Source: Eubacteriaceae bacterium (GTDB lineage Bacteria; Bacillota; Clostridia; Eubacteriales; Anaerofustaceae). Taken from it: 32,474 bases of DNA. Shown piece after piece: positions 1 through 9,491 of the stretch. The stretch is taken from the NCBI GenBank assembly GCA_017551505.1, contig JAFZLL010000040.1, positions 1-32,474 of the forward strand. The letters run 5' to 3'. The notes under the pieces are model-generated. The model did not search any database. It had not been told where the DNA came from and was given only the letters and a program-made list of their open reading frames with translations. Made by a program: the position numbers and the translations under genes. How positions within the stretch are numbered: the first letter of the stretch is position 1; each line of letters begins with the position of its first letter.

Positions 1-2
1 AC

Positions 3-272
3 GAAATGCTGGATATGATAGTCTATTTCACCGCAGGCAAAAAGGAATGCCGTGCATGGCAGATAAAGAAAGGCACCAAAGCCCCGCAGGCCGCAGGCAT
101 TATCCACAGTGATTTTGAAAGAGGCTTTATCCGCGCCGAGGTGACCAAATTCGATAAACTGGTGGAAGCCGGTGATGATGTGAAAGCCAAGGAACTGGGA
201 TACACCAGGGTAGAAGGGAAGGATTATGTCATCGAGGACGGCGACGTGGTCTATTTCCGCTTCAACGTATAA
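3..272 (+). CDS. ychF: YchF/OLA1-type ATPase, C-terminal fragment (cut by window start)
   Basis: This is the last 89 codons of a redox-regulated ATPase of the YchF (Obg-like) family, a ribosome-associated P-loop protein that binds ATP rather than GTP. Only the C-terminal TGS-type domain is in the window; the P-loop domain lies upstream of base 1. The identifying stretch is YFTAGKKECRAW, followed by APQAAG and HSDFERGFIRAE, then GKDYVIEDGDVVYFRFNV at the end, which is the family's typical C-terminus. The frame is open to the window edge, so the ATG at position 6 is an internal methionine. A strong hairpin terminator follows at 359-394, so this gene probably ends its transcript. Confidence 0.93.
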   Translation, partial: EMLDMIVYFTAGKKECRAWQIKKGTKAPQAAGIIHSDFERGFIRAEVTKFDKLVEAGDDVKAKELGYTRVEGKDYVIEDGDVVYFRFNV

Positions 273-358
273 GAGTCCGTAAAGCCTTGAAGTTGCAGGC
301 CTTACGACAGATCGCGGCATGGCAGCCTAAGCAGGGTAAAATCAATAATAGATTGTTG

Positions 359-394
359 CACCCACTGAAGAAGTTTTTCAGTGGGTGTTGTTTT
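359..394 (+). terminator. Rho-independent terminator after ychF
   Basis: Arms CACCCACTGAA (359-369) and TTCAGTGGGTG (377-387) pair over 11 bp around a 7-base loop and are followed by a T-rich run (388-394). On the other strand no T tract follows, so it does not obviously serve the sirtuin gene that ends at 481. Confidence 0.85.
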
Positions 395-480
395 ATGCCT
401 GAAATTCTGTCAGGTAAGCATGAAGGCGCCGTTGCCGTCCAAATCAATGATATCTGCTGTTCAAAAGGTATGTTCTGATA

Positions 481-1212
481 TCAAATATCGACCTGGCTGA
501 GTATCTCTCCGATCTTTCCATGTATCACGATATCGGCATTTGCGTCGAAGCGCGTCGCCGATTTATTGATCAATATAAGATGATCGCCGTTGAAATGCCT
601 TAAAAGTCCTGCAGCGGGATAGACGTTCAGCGAAGTGCCGCCGACCAGCAGGACTTCGGCTTCTTCAACTTTCTTTACGGCATTGGAAAAGAGTACCTGG
701 TCTAAAGGCTCCTGGTACAGCACCACATCCGGTTTGATTATCCCTCCGCATTCGTCGCAGACGGGTTTTCTGGTGGTGTTTTTAAATTTGTAGATATATT
801 CCAAAGGAAAGAACTTTCCGCACTCCATGCAGTAATTCCTGTGGATGCTGCCGTGCAGCTCGAACACTATGCGGCTGCCGGCTGCCTGGTGGAGCCCGTC
901 GATATTCTGCGTGATGACGGCAGCGAGCTTTCCCGCTTTTTCCATCTCGGCAAGCTTCAGATGAGCCTGGTTTGGCTTTGCATCGGTGTATACCATCCTC
1001 TGGAAATAGAATTCCCAGAATACCTCCGGCCTTTTGGTGAAGAATCTGTGGGAGAGCACTGTTTCGGGCGGATAATCGAAAGCCACGCTGAACAGTCCGC
1101 TTTCACCGCGGAAATCGGGTATCCCGCTTTCGGTGGACACCCCGGCTCCGCCGAAGAATACCGTGTCCTTCGAATTCCTTAAAACTTCGTTCAGTCTCTC
1201 GATGTTGTCCAA
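481..1212 (-). CDS. cobB: Sir2-family NAD-dependent protein deacylase
   Basis: A 243-residue bacterial sirtuin that removes acyl groups from lysines using NAD+, yielding nicotinamide and O-acyl-ADP-ribose. Visible motifs, numbered from the TTG start: NAD-binding GAGVSTESGIPDFR (22-35), QNIDGLH (102-108), catalytic H120 in LHG, a Cys4 zinc site (C128, C131, C152, C155) and GTSL (192-195). The open frame runs on to 1326, but a TGGTATAAT extended -10 lies at 1255-1247 on this strand, so the upstream ATG at 1245 would sit before the transcript start. A TTG at 1212 has an ideal ribosome-binding site (GAAAGGG, 7 bases away) and gives the usual sirtuin length. The gene diverges from yigZ. Confidence 0.92.
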   Translation of the reverse strand: MDNIERLNEVLRNSKDTVFFGGAGVSTESGIPDFRGESGLFSVAFDYPPETVLSHRFFTKRPEVFWEFYFQRMVYTDAKPNQAHLKLAEMEKAGKLAAVITQNIDGLHQAAGSRIVFELHGSIHRNYCMECGKFFPLEYIYKFKNTTRKPVCDECGGIIKPDVVLYQEPLDQVLFSNAVKKVEEAEVLLVGGTSLNVYPAAGLLRHFNGDHLILINKSATRFDANADIVIHGKIGEILSQVDI

Positions 1213-1246
1213 TTCAGTACCCTTTCTTCGTTCAAAATGCGTCATT

Positions 1247-1255
1247 ATTATACCA
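1247..1255 (-). promoter_or_regulatory. Extended -10 promoter of the sirtuin gene
   Basis: On the minus strand TGGTATAAT (TGnTATAAT) predicts transcription starting near 1240, leaving about 28 bases before the TTG at 1212 with its GAAAGGG site. The -35 is weak (TATACA, 18 bases upstream). This element decides the start codon of the sirtuin. Confidence 0.6.
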
Positions 1256-1290
1256 AATGGGAAGCGCTTTGTATATTCGAACGGATTTTC

Positions 1291-1299
1291 TGTTATAAT
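1291..1299 (+). promoter_or_regulatory. Extended -10 promoter of yigZ-ruvAB-queA, near-leaderless
   Basis: A TGnTATAAT element (tgtTATAAT), where position 1292 g precedes the spacer base. Transcription is expected near 1306, only about five bases before the ATG at 1311. There is no Shine-Dalgarno-like sequence in between (taacgATG), so the transcript should be nearly leaderless. No convincing -35 is present. Confidence 0.55.
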
Positions 1300-1310
1300 T
1301 ACCTGTAACG

Positions 1311-1946
1311 ATGGAGTATAAAACATACCTTTCCGAAGCTGTCAGCGAGACAGAGATAAAGCGCTCACGCTTCATCGCCTATTTGAACCACGTTGAATCT
1401 GCGGCAGAGGCTGAAGCGATACTGGAAAAACTGAAAAAAGAGCATTGGAAGGCCAATCATGTCTGCTACGGCTATGTCCTCGGGATCAACGGCGAGACCA
1501 TGAAGTTCTCGGATGCGGGCGAGCCTTCCGGCACAGCCGGTAAGCCGATACTCTCCAGCCTTACGGCGAACGGCCTGACGTTCGTACTTGGCAGCGTGGT
1601 CCGTTATTTCGGAGGGATCAAGCTGGGAGCCGGAGGCCTGACAAGAGCCTATGCGTCGGTGATGGGATCCTGCCTCGAGCAGTGCCTCTTCTCACGCATG
1701 GTCTACTGCCCTCTGGTAACAGTGAAAGCAGCATATTCCGATTACGGCAGGATAGACGCTCTGATTAACAGGCACAGCCTGAAACGCGCTGAGATGGATT
1801 TTGCGGACGAGATAACAATCAGCGCATATTTACCGGAAGAAAGCATAAAACCGTTCCTTGACGCCCTGAGCGAAGCTACGGGAGGCAACTACAGCTTCGA
1901 GCAGAATGAAGGAACGTTTATAGAGGATACAAGGCAAAATGTATGA
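1311..1946 (+). CDS. yigZ: YigZ/IMPACT family protein
   Basis: A 211-residue protein of the YigZ/IMPACT (UPF0029) family, cytosolic. The bacterial members are conserved but poorly defined biochemically; the eukaryotic relative IMPACT regulates the kinase GCN2. The N-terminal IMPACT domain shows KRSRFIAYL (about 18-27), FSDAGEPSGTAGKPIL (about 66-81) and VVRYFGGIKLGAGGLTRAYA (about 96-115), and the C-terminal half fits the DUF1949 ferredoxin-like fold. Length is normal. The ATG follows an extended -10 almost immediately and has no ribosome-binding site. It overlaps ruvA by 8 bases and so heads an operon with ruvA, ruvB and queA. Confidence 0.92.
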   Translation: MEYKTYLSEAVSETEIKRSRFIAYLNHVESAAEAEAILEKLKKEHWKANHVCYGYVLGINGETMKFSDAGEPSGTAGKPILSSLTANGLTFVLGSVVRYFGGIKLGAGGLTRAYASVMGSCLEQCLFSRMVYCPLVTVKAAYSDYGRIDALINRHSLKRAEMDFADEITISAYLPEESIKPFLDALSEATGGNYSFEQNEGTFIEDTRQNV

Positions 1947-2538
1947 TTATATCAAAGGGACATTGGTCGAGACCGGTGATGAGGGAATAGTTATCGAGTG
2001 CGCCGGGATAGGCTACACGATCTCTGTCTCATACAACTCGCTGATCCGTTTTCAGAATGAACGCAGCGCAGAAGTGAAAGTCTATACCGTATTCTCCGTA
2101 AGGGAGAACGCCGTCGAACTGTTCGGATTTGCTGACAAGCAGGAACGCGCGATGTTCGAGACGCTGACTGATATCACAAAGGTCGGTCCCAAAGCCGCCA
2201 TGTCAATACTGTCGCTGTTTACGCCCGAGCAGCTGGTGGCTATCGTCAACACCGGGGACGCAAAGAGTCTGACCAGGGCGGCAGGTATCGGCAAGAAGCT
2301 GGCGGAGACCGTCATCTTCAACCTGAAGGATAAGTTTACGCAGGCGGACAGTACGGACCTGCCTGCTTACGAGCAGATAGATATGGGCACGGTAAAAGAC
2401 GAAGCACTTATGGCACTGTCCTCGCTCGGCTTTGACAGGGCTTACTCCATCAAACTGATCAATGAGGTGTACATGGAAGGCATGGACGTTGAGGAGATCG
2501 TAGGTCTTTCGCTGCGCTCCGCAGGAGATGAGAAATGA
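1939..2538 (+). CDS. ruvA: Holliday junction branch migration protein RuvA
   Basis: A 199-residue RuvA, the tetrameric subunit that binds four-way junctions and loads RuvB for branch migration in recombinational repair. The N-terminal OB-fold begins [11 protein letters not shown] and carries [17 protein letters not shown]; two helix-hairpin-helix motifs follow ([13 protein letters not shown] near 76-88 and [15 protein letters not shown] near 114-128); the C-terminal RuvB-binding domain contains [12 protein letters not shown]. It overlaps yigZ by 8 bases and ruvB by 4, indicating translational coupling. No ruvC is seen in the window. Confidence 0.96.
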   Translation: MYDYIKGTLVETGDEGIVIECAGIGYTISVSYNSLIRFQNERSAEVKVYTVFSVRENAVELFGFADKQERAMFETLTDITKVGPKAAMSILSLFTPEQLVAIVNTGDAKSLTRAAGIGKKLAETVIFNLKDKFTQADSTDLPAYEQIDMGTVKDEALMALSSLGFDRAYSIKLINEVYMEGMDVEEIVGLSLRSAGDEK

Positions 2539-3596
2539 ACGACAGACGGATAGTTACCAGCAGAGAGACTGCATCGGATCTCGATCTGAACAATACACTG
2601 CGTCCCACTCGCCTGAAAGACTATATCGGGCAGGCGTCGGTAAAAAAGCGCATGGAAGTGTTCATAAACGCTGCCAGGGCGAGGGGAGAAGCGCTGGATC
2701 ACGTGCTGCTCTACGGACCGCCTGGGCTCGGGAAGACGACGTTGTCGCATATAATCGCCAATGAACTCGGGGTAAACATAAGGATCACCAGCGGGCCGGC
2801 TATCGAGAAGACCGGGGACCTTGCTGCGATGCTCACTTCGCTTAAAAAGAATGACGTCCTGTTCATTGACGAGATACACAGGCTCGATCGGTCCGTGGAG
2901 GAAGTTCTCTATCCGGCCATGGAGGATTATAAGCTCGATATCATCATCGGCAAAGGGCAGGGCTCCAAAGCGATCAGGCTCGACCTCCAGCCTTTCACCC
3001 TGATAGGAGCCACCACAAGGGCCGGACTTCTTTCCTCACCGTTAAGGGACCGTTTCGGGATCATAAACCGTCTGGAATACTACAGCACCGACGAACTGAT
3101 AACGATAATAAAGCGCAGCGCGTCCATCTTAGGCTACGACATAGACGGCTCCGGCGCGGCAGAACTGGCGAAGCGTTCCCGCGGGACGCCGAGGATAGCG
3201 AACCGTTTCCTGAAGAGGGTACGGGATTTCGCGCAGGTCACGGGAGACGAGAGGATATCTCTTGATACGGTCAATTCGGCGCTGTCCCTTTTGGAGATCG
3301 ATCCCATAGGGCTTGATAAGACTGATATACTGCTGCTGTCGACGATCATAGAGAAGTTTTCGGGCGGGCCGGTAGGCCTGGAGACTATATCGGCTGTGAT
3401 CGGTGAGGAGAAAGAGACCGTGGAGGAAGTCTACGAGCCTTATCTGATGCAGATAGGCTTTCTCAACAGGACTCCCAGAGGCCGCGTTGCGACCAGACGG
3501 GCATATGAGCATTTCGGCATCGCCTATGACGGCACGGTCAGTACAGACGATAAACAGCAGACTTTCTTCAATAATGAAAGCGGCACGGCAAAATGA
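2535..3596 (+). CDS. ruvB: Holliday junction branch migration ATPase RuvB
   Basis: A 353-residue AAA+ motor that drives branch migration of Holliday junctions with RuvA. Motifs: [11 protein letters not shown] near the N-terminus, Walker A GPPGLGKT (61-68), Walker [10 protein letters not shown], sensor GATTRAG followed by the arginine finger region PLRDRFG, and the C-terminal winged helix with [18 protein letters not shown]. Length is as expected. It starts in the last codons of ruvA (4-base overlap) and its stop overlaps the queA start by 4 bases. An SOS box was not seen upstream of the operon. Confidence 0.97.
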   Translation: MNDRRIVTSRETASDLDLNNTLRPTRLKDYIGQASVKKRMEVFINAARARGEALDHVLLYGPPGLGKTTLSHIIANELGVNIRITSGPAIEKTGDLAAMLTSLKKNDVLFIDEIHRLDRSVEEVLYPAMEDYKLDIIIGKGQGSKAIRLDLQPFTLIGATTRAGLLSSPLRDRFGIINRLEYYSTDELITIIKRSASILGYDIDGSGAAELAKRSRGTPRIANRFLKRVRDFAQVTGDERISLDTVNSALSLLEIDPIGLDKTDILLLSTIIEKFSGGPVGLETISAVIGEEKETVEEVYEPYLMQIGFLNRTPRGRVATRRAYEHFGIAYDGTVSTDDKQQTFFNNESGTAK

Positions 3597-4618
3597 AGAC
3601 AGAAGACTTTGATTATTATATGCCCAAGGAGCTCATCGCCCAGCACGCCTTTGAACAGAGGGACCAGGCGCGCATGCTGGTAGTCAACAGGGCAGACGGT
3701 ACTTTCACCGACAGGCATTTTTATGAGATCATAGATTATATGTCTGCCGGGGATATCGTTGTACTCAATAATTCGAAGGTCATCCCGGCGAGGATATACG
3801 GGACGAAAAGGGAGACCGGAGCGCATATCGAATTCCTGCTGCACAAAAGATTCTCGGAGCATGACTGGGAAGTAATGGCCAGACCCGGCAAGAGGCTGAA
3901 GATCGGTACGGCCATCGATTTCCCCGGGGGGCTTTCCGCTGTCGTCAAGGCAAAAAAGGAAGACGGGCTTATCGACGTGACCTTTGAATACCAGGGCGAT
4001 TTCTTTGCGATACTCCATGATATAGGACAGATGCCTCTGCCTCCGTACATCAAGGAGAAGCTTAAGGATAAGGACTCCTACAATACCGTATATGCCAGCG
4101 TAGACGGTTCCAGCGCCGCCCCGACCGCAGGGCTGCATTTCACCGAGGAACTCCTCGAAAGGATCGAAGACAAAGGCATAAAGCTGGTCTGTGTCACGCT
4201 GCATGTCGGGCTTGGCACCTTCCTGCCTGTCAGCGATGAGAATATCGAAGAGCATATCATGCATACCGAGTATTACGAGATCAGCAAGGAAGCTGCCAGG
4301 ATTATAAATGAGACCAAGGACAACGGGGGAAGAGTATTCTGCATCGGGACGACGACGGTCCGCACCCTCGAGGCGAGCGCATCGAACAACGGGGGAAGGG
4401 TCGCTCCGGAATGCAGAGAAACGAATCTGTTCATATATCCCGGATTCGAATACAAGGTCGTTGACTGTCTGCTGACCAACTTTCACTTGCCAAAGTCGAC
4501 CCTGCTGATGCTGGTATGCGCTTTTTATAACAGGGAGAAGATACTGGAAGCATACAATTATGCCGTCAGGGAGAAGTACAGGTTCTATTCTTTTGGAGAC
4601 GCGATGCTGATAATATAA
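3593..4618 (+). CDS. queA: S-adenosylmethionine:tRNA ribosyltransferase-isomerase QueA
   Basis: A 341-residue enzyme that transfers and isomerises the ribosyl group of S-adenosylmethionine onto preQ1 in tRNA position 34 to give epoxyqueuosine. Family signatures are present from end to end: [17 protein letters not shown] at the start, [14 protein letters not shown] (about 55-68), [13 protein letters not shown] (about 176-188), [10 protein letters not shown] (about 201-210) and the C-terminal [15 protein letters not shown]. It is the last gene of the yigZ-ruvAB-queA operon, and the next pathway enzyme, QueG, is encoded 5 kb downstream in this window. Confidence 0.97.
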   Translation: MKTEDFDYYMPKELIAQHAFEQRDQARMLVVNRADGTFTDRHFYEIIDYMSAGDIVVLNNSKVIPARIYGTKRETGAHIEFLLHKRFSEHDWEVMARPGKRLKIGTAIDFPGGLSAVVKAKKEDGLIDVTFEYQGDFFAILHDIGQMPLPPYIKEKLKDKDSYNTVYASVDGSSAAPTAGLHFTEELLERIEDKGIKLVCVTLHVGLGTFLPVSDENIEEHIMHTEYYEISKEAARIINETKDNGGRVFCIGTTTVRTLEASASNNGGRVAPECRETNLFIYPGFEYKVVDCLLTNFHLPKSTLLMLVCAFYNREKILEAYNYAVREKYRFYSFGDAMLII

Positions 4619-4631
4619 GCAGCACTTTTTT
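4605..4631 (+). terminator. Weak candidate terminator at the end of queA
   Basis: TGCTG (4605-4609) and CAGCA (4620-4624) can form a 5-bp stem with a 10-base loop, followed by a run of six T (4626-4631). The stem overlaps the queA stop codon and is short, so this is tentative. Confidence 0.25.
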
Positions 4632-5111
4632 AATACCTGTATTACGAATAGTTTATATAAGCCGTTTATTGCACATATACGTTACTGGATCCGATATTTC
4701 CTTTTGGAGAAGATTGTGGAAACCTTCTTGCTGGGGACAGTTATAGCTGAAGGAAATTGGATCGATTGTACTGAAGAACGCAATGGACTCCAGAATCGAT
4801 TTGATGATTTTGAAGAGAAATATCCCTGAGCAATGATTCAACTCTTAGCAAAAATAACAACGGACGATCTCGAAAGATATGAAACCGAAAAAACAAGCGA
4901 GCCGATGAGCATTACAGTTTATCGGCTTTTGGTTATTCAAATGCACAAAACGGAAAAGCATGCCAAAAAGTGCAGTCTTGGGTAAAGCGGATACATCAGA
5001 TTTGAAGCAGTTTGAGGCAGAAGCCGAAAGTATTATACAGATATATGATACACTTGTAATGTCATAGGAGGCAAATCGGCTTTTAGCAGACAGAATGTTC
5101 ATTCTATATAC
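4632..5111. other. Long intergenic stretch, possible remains of a gene
   Basis: About 480 bases without a convincing gene. On the plus strand one frame is open for roughly 70 codons up to TGA at 4827-4829, then in the same frame ATG 4833 opens another 50 codons (MIQLLAKITTDDLE...) to TAA 4983-4985. A second frame continues with protein-like sequence (LGKADTSDLKQFEAEAES...) to TAG 5065-5067. One stop plus one frame change over about 150 codons would fit a decayed gene, but no family is recognised and chance is not excluded. An orphan AGGAGG at 5067-5072 has no start codon at a suitable distance. Confidence 0.25.
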
Positions 5112-5123
5112 AGGAGGATACAA

Positions 5124-6320
5124 ATGAAAAGACCACTTTCGATCAAATCTCAGAGCATAGTTCCTTCAGCCACGCTCGCTCTTTCAGCTCTTACAAAGGA
5201 GCTTCAGGCTAATGGCGAAGATATTATCTCCTTCGGAATCGGCGAACCCGATTTCAACGTGGATCAGGTCATAAAGCAGGCTGCTATTGATGCGATCAGC
5301 AGCGATTTTTCGCATTATACGGAGGTCAAAGGCATCTATGAACTGAGAGAGGCTATTGCAGAAAGACTGCTCAGTGAAAATGGCCTCAAGTATTCCCCTG
5401 ACGACATCATCGCGACTTCCGGCGCAAAGCACGCCTTGTTTACAGCCTTGCAGACGCTCGTTTCCGAAGGCGACGAGGTGATCGTGCCACTGCCTTATTG
5501 GGTCAGCTACTCGGAAATGATCAAACTCGCCGGAGGGGTCCCAGTCCTGGCAAAGACCGATTTTGCAAACAGTTTTCTGCCGGATGCGGACATCATCAGA
5601 GAACTCATCAACGATAAGACCAAAGCAGTGATCATAAACGATCCTGTCAACCCGACAGGAGCCGTAATGGATAAAAAGAGGCTCAAAGGGATAGTCGAGG
5701 TCTGCGTCGAAAACGGAGTATATATCATTTCCGATGAAATCTATGACAAGTTCCTGTATGACGGCGCCAAGCATTATTCCGCAGCCGCATTCGGCAAAGA
5801 GGCAAGCGATATCACCATCACTGTCAACGGGTTCTCAAAGACATACGCGATGCCTGGGTGGAGATTGGGTTATGCGGCCTCCTCGAACAAGGATATCGTC
5901 AAGGCAATGAGCGGTATCTCGGGGCACTGCATCTCGCATCCTTCCAGCATAGTGCAGAAAGCCGGAGCAGCAGCCCTGAGAGCTGAACAGGGTTTTGTAT
6001 CCAAAATGGTCAAAGAGTATGACAGAAGGAGGCAGTATATGATGACACAGCTCAATAAAGCCGAGAACCTGAGATTCGTACTGCCCAAAGGAGCCTTCTA
6101 TATGTTCGTGGACATTTCCGCATATTCCGGCGACAGCAGTGATTTCGCCATGGATATGCTGAAGAACGGCAAAGTGGCCGTAGTGCCAGGCAGCGCTTTC
6201 GGACTCGAAGGCTTCATCAGGCTCTCCTATGCCTGCAGCTTTGATGACATCGTGAAAGGAATGAACAGATTCACATCATATCTGTCAAATATGCATGAAC
6301 AAACGAATCCTGATTATTGA
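5124..6320 (+). CDS. Pyridoxal-phosphate aminotransferase, probably aspartate aminotransferase
   Basis: A 398-residue class I/II (fold type I) aminotransferase, closest by motif to the bacterial I-gamma/AspB-type aspartate aminotransferases, interconverting aspartate and oxaloacetate with 2-oxoglutarate/glutamate. Seen: SFGIGEPDF (36-44), FSHYTEVKG, ATSGAKHAL, the VNPTG loop (176-180), ISDEIYDKF (202-210), PLP lysine K239 in NGFSKTYAMPGWRLGY and the substrate-carboxylate arginine in FIRLSYA. The usual N-S-P before NPTG reads N-D-P. A perfect AGGAGG at 5112-5117, six bases before ATG, fixes the start. polA begins 26 bases inside this gene. Exact substrate (aspartate, prephenate or other) cannot be read from sequence. 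Confidence 0.88.
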   Translation: MKRPLSIKSQSIVPSATLALSALTKELQANGEDIISFGIGEPDFNVDQVIKQAAIDAISSDFSHYTEVKGIYELREAIAERLLSENGLKYSPDDIIATSGAKHALFTALQTLVSEGDEVIVPLPYWVSYSEMIKLAGGVPVLAKTDFANSFLPDADIIRELINDKTKAVIINDPVNPTGAVMDKKRLKGIVEVCVENGVYIISDEIYDKFLYDGAKHYSAAAFGKEASDITITVNGFSKTYAMPGWRLGYAASSNKDIVKAMSGISGHCISHPSSIVQKAGAAALRAEQGFVSKMVKEYDRRRQYMMTQLNKAENLRFVLPKGAFYMFVDISAYSGDSSDFAMDMLKNGKVAVVPGSAFGLEGFIRLSYACSFDDIVKGMNRFTSYLSNMHEQTNPDY

Positions 6321-8892
6321 TTCCTACTCCCTTCTATATAAGGCATTCTTCGGGGTGAGGCGCATGACCGCTTCAGATGGGACTCCGACCAATGCGGTAT
6401 ACGGCTTTGTCAGCATGCTCTCACGGCTGATAAAGGACTATGAGCCGGATTATGTCTTCGCAGCTTTCGACGAGGGGATACCGACTTTCCGTCATGAGGT
6501 ATATGCCGACTACAAAGCCGGCCGGGATCATATGCCGGAGGATATGAGATCCCAGATCCCTATCGTTATGGACATCCTGAAGGCTGCCGATATCGAAAGC
6601 CTTTCCTGTGAAGGTTATGAGGCTGATGACGTAATAGGCAGTGTCGCTTCCTTATGCGAAAAGAATTCCGACAAACTGTTCATCGTCACCGGAGACAGGG
6701 ATTCTTTCCAGCTGGTCTCCGATGACGTCACCGTACTGTACGCTAAAAGGGGGGTGAGCAGTCTGGAAGCTGTCGATGAGGAGTATATCCGGAATGAGTA
6801 TTCATTGACGCCGAAAAAGATGATAGACCTTAAGGCTCTGATGGGGGATTCCTCCGATAATATCCCCGGCGTAAAGGGGATAGGTGAAAAGACCGCCTTA
6901 ACACTGCTGGCTGAATACGGATCTCTGGACGGAGTCTATGACAATATCGAGAACATCAAAGGCAAGCTGAAGGATAAGCTTGCAGAAGGGAAGGAGAACG
7001 CTTATCTGAGCTACGAGCTTGGTACGATCAAACGTGACCTCCCTCTGGCTCCTGACCTTAACAAAGCCGATGATTTCAGCCTTTCTTCGAAAGCTGTGCT
7101 CGATATACTGTCGGCATTGGATATGGAAGCCCTGGTCAAAGCTCTCGGAGGCAGGACAGACGTTCAGGAAAACAAAGAACCTCTTGGTGAATATGAAAAC
7201 GATCTGCCGGATATCGGAACACTGAAGGGAAAAGAGATCTCACTCGTGCTCGATATGGACGCAGGAGGGGCAGCTATTTCTTTCGAAGGCCGGACATACT
7301 CCTCCGCCGATGTTTCCGCCGAATATATCGAAGCGCTTTGCACCGACGGATCGGTCTTGAAGAACGTCCATGATCTGAAGAGCCTTCTGGAAAAGGCACA
7401 CGCGAAGGGCATCGAACTTAATGGATTCGTATTCGACACATGCGTAGCCGCTTACGTGATCGATCCGACAGACGGAAGATACGATCTGGCTTCACTTGCA
7501 AAGAAATACCTGAACGTGACCTTATCTTCCCCGGAAACAAAGAAGCAGCGCAGTTTTTTCGATACGCAGGAGAGTACCTTCGAAGCGTCCCGTGCCGCCC
7601 AGCAGGCCGGGTGCATATCGGCACTCAAGGAGCTCTTCATAAATAAACTGGAGGAAGACAGCGAAAAAGAGCTTTACGATGATATCGAGCATAAGCTCAT
7701 CTTCGTCCTTGCTGGCATGGAGGAATACGGTTTCACAGTAGACCCCGGGATGATCGAAAGTCTTGGCAGGGAATTTGACAGCAGGATCACAGAGATCAAT
7801 AACTCTATCGCCGCATTTGTTCCGGAGGATATGCCCTCATTCAATGTCAATTCCACGAAGCAGCTGGGTGAGCTTCTATTCGACAGGATTGGCCTTCCCG
7901 TGGTGAAAAAGACGAAGACAGGCTATTCTACCGATATCGACGTGCTCGAAAAGCTTAAGGATAAACATCCTTTGATACCACTGATCATTCAGCAGCGTCA
8001 GCTGACCAAACTGAATTCCACATATATACGTGGTCTGACCAAGTATATAGCCGGCGACGGGAGGATACATTCCAATTTCAACCAGACGATGACTGCGACC
8101 GGGAGGATCTCATCCTCAAATCCCAATCTGCAGAATATACCCATCAAGACGGAGGAAGGGAAGATCATACGCAAGGTCTTCATACCTTCCGACAGTGATC
8201 ACCTGATAGTATCCGCCGACTACTCGCAGATAGAGCTGAGGGTGCTTGCGCATATCTCGGGAGACGAAAACATGATCGCTTCCTTTAAGGGCGGGCTCGA
8301 TATCCACAGAAAGACAGCCTCCGAGATCTTCGGCGTCCCCTTTGAGGAAGTGACCAGCGCGCAGCGCTCCAGCGCAAAGGCCGTAAACTTCGGGATAGTC
8401 TACGGGATAAGCGACTACGGACTCAGCCAGAACACCGGGATCTCCCGGAAGGAAGCAGCAAGATATATCGAAACATATCTGGACAAATTCCCGCAGGTCA
8501 AAGCATATATGAAAAATATCGTGGAATACGCGAGGGAAAACGGTTATGTTTCAACTATGTTCGGCAGAAGGAGATATATACCGGATATAGCCTCCTCAAG
8601 CTTTACCGCGCGTTCCTTTGCCGAACGTACGGCGCTTAATACCCCGATCCAGGGCAGCGCAGCCGATATCATAAAGATAGCGATGATCAACGTGGCCGAC
8701 CGGCTAAGAAAAGAAGGTTTAAGGAGTGCTCTGATGCTGCAGGTGCACGATGAGCTGATAATCGACTGCCTGATCAGCGAACGTGATAAGGTGAGGGCTG
8801 TCCTTCAGGAAGAGATGGAGAATGCGGCTGAGCTGAAGGTCCCGCTGGTGGCGGAAGTTGTTGAGGGAAATAACTGGTATGAGGCGAAATGA
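6295..8892 (+). CDS. polA: DNA polymerase I
   Basis: An 865-residue family A polymerase for Okazaki-fragment processing and excision repair. Order of domains: 5'-nuclease (about 1-290; DSYSLLYKAFFG, VTGDRDSFQL, helix-hairpin-helix GVKGIGEKTA), a degenerate 3'-5' exonuclease domain (about 300-460) and polymerase (about 480-865; motif A SADYSQIELRVLAHISGD, motif B RSSAKAVNFGIVYG, motif C QVHDEL). In the exonuclease domain the DxE motif is replaced by LVLDMDAGG and the NLKYD motif by NVHDLKS, so proofreading is most likely absent, as in many Bacillota. The gene starts 26 bases before the end of the aminotransferase gene and overlaps coaE by 4 bases. Confidence 0.96.
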   Translation: MNKRILIIDSYSLLYKAFFGVRRMTASDGTPTNAVYGFVSMLSRLIKDYEPDYVFAAFDEGIPTFRHEVYADYKAGRDHMPEDMRSQIPIVMDILKAADIESLSCEGYEADDVIGSVASLCEKNSDKLFIVTGDRDSFQLVSDDVTVLYAKRGVSSLEAVDEEYIRNEYSLTPKKMIDLKALMGDSSDNIPGVKGIGEKTALTLLAEYGSLDGVYDNIENIKGKLKDKLAEGKENAYLSYELGTIKRDLPLAPDLNKADDFSLSSKAVLDILSALDMEALVKALGGRTDVQENKEPLGEYENDLPDIGTLKGKEISLVLDMDAGGAAISFEGRTYSSADVSAEYIEALCTDGSVLKNVHDLKSLLEKAHAKGIELNGFVFDTCVAAYVIDPTDGRYDLASLAKKYLNVTLSSPETKKQRSFFDTQESTFEASRAAQQAGCISALKELFINKLEEDSEKELYDDIEHKLIFVLAGMEEYGFTVDPGMIESLGREFDSRITEINNSIAAFVPEDMPSFNVNSTKQLGELLFDRIGLPVVKKTKTGYSTDIDVLEKLKDKHPLIPLIIQQRQLTKLNSTYIRGLTKYIAGDGRIHSNFNQTMTATGRISSSNPNLQNIPIKTEEGKIIRKVFIPSDSDHLIVSADYSQIELRVLAHISGDENMIASFKGGLDIHRKTASEIFGVPFEEVTSAQRSSAKAVNFGIVYGISDYGLSQNTGISRKEAARYIETYLDKFPQVKAYMKNIVEYARENGYVSTMFGRRRYIPDIASSSFTARSFAERTALNTPIQGSAADIIKIAMINVADRLRKEGLRSALMLQVHDELIIDCLISERDKVRAVLQEEMENAAELKVPLVAEVVEGNNWYEAK

Positions 8893-9491
8893 TGATAAGA
8901 ATTGGTGTTACGGGCGGTACAGGAAGCGGCAAAAGCACTTTTGCCAAATATCTGGCAGAGTATCTGGACTGTCCGGTGATAGATGCTGACGTCCTTTCAC
9001 GGCGTGCTTCAGCTGACAAAGACGTACTTGAGACCATACGGACGACATTCGGAGATGAATACATCGCCGAGGACGGAAGTATGGACAGGAAAAAGATGGG
9101 CGCTCTAGTGTTTTCCGATGACGCCAGCCGAGAAAAGCTCAATGGCATCATTCATCCTGAGGTCAGGAGAATGTATTTCCGGGATTGCGCCAGGTTCGAG
9201 GAGGACGGCGAGGCTTACGTGATCTATGACTGCCCGCTGCTGTTCGAGTGCGGCCTTCAGGGCGACGTGGACAAGACGGTTCTGGTATATACCGATGACG
9301 CCCTGCGCAGAGAGAGGATAATGGCGAGGGATTCTCTGACCTATGAACAGGCCGAGAGCCGCATGGCATCTCAGATGGATCAGGATGAGAAACTTCCTCT
9401 GGCAAATATCGTTGTTTATAACGACTCTTCGCTGAGCGACCTTGAAAAGGCAGCTGAACTGACAGCTCAAGAGATCAAAAATGATCGATAA
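8889..9491 (+). CDS. coaE: Dephospho-CoA kinase
   Basis: A 200-residue kinase for the last step of coenzyme A synthesis, phosphorylating the 3'-hydroxyl of dephospho-CoA with ATP. The P-loop GVTGGTGSGKSTFAKYL starts at about residue 6, followed by VIDADVLSR (about 31-39), HPEVRR and the YDCPLLFE motif of the family near residue 113, then the lid segment ARDSLTYEQAESRMASQM. Length is typical. Start and stop overlap the flanking polA (4 bases) and queG (11 bases), so it belongs to the same operon; polA-coaE adjacency is common in Bacillota. Confidence 0.95.
   Translation: MMIRIGVTGGTGSGKSTFAKYLAEYLDCPVIDADVLSRRASADKDVLETIRTTFGDEYIAEDGSMDRKKMGALVFSDDASREKLNGIIHPEVRRMYFRDCARFEEDGEAYVIYDCPLLFECGLQGDVDKTVLVYTDDALRRERIMARDSLTYEQAESRMASQMDQDEKLPLANIVVYNDSSLSDLEKAAELTAQEIKNDR

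Noticed and set aside
1213-1326. N-terminal extension of the sirtuin
   Set aside because: It contains the gene's likely -10 element and overlaps the divergent yigZ start; TTG 1212 has an ideal ribosome-binding site.
3524-4486. 320-codon open frame on the minus strand
   Set aside because: Antisense shadow of queA and the end of ruvB; composition reflects the codon pattern of the real genes.
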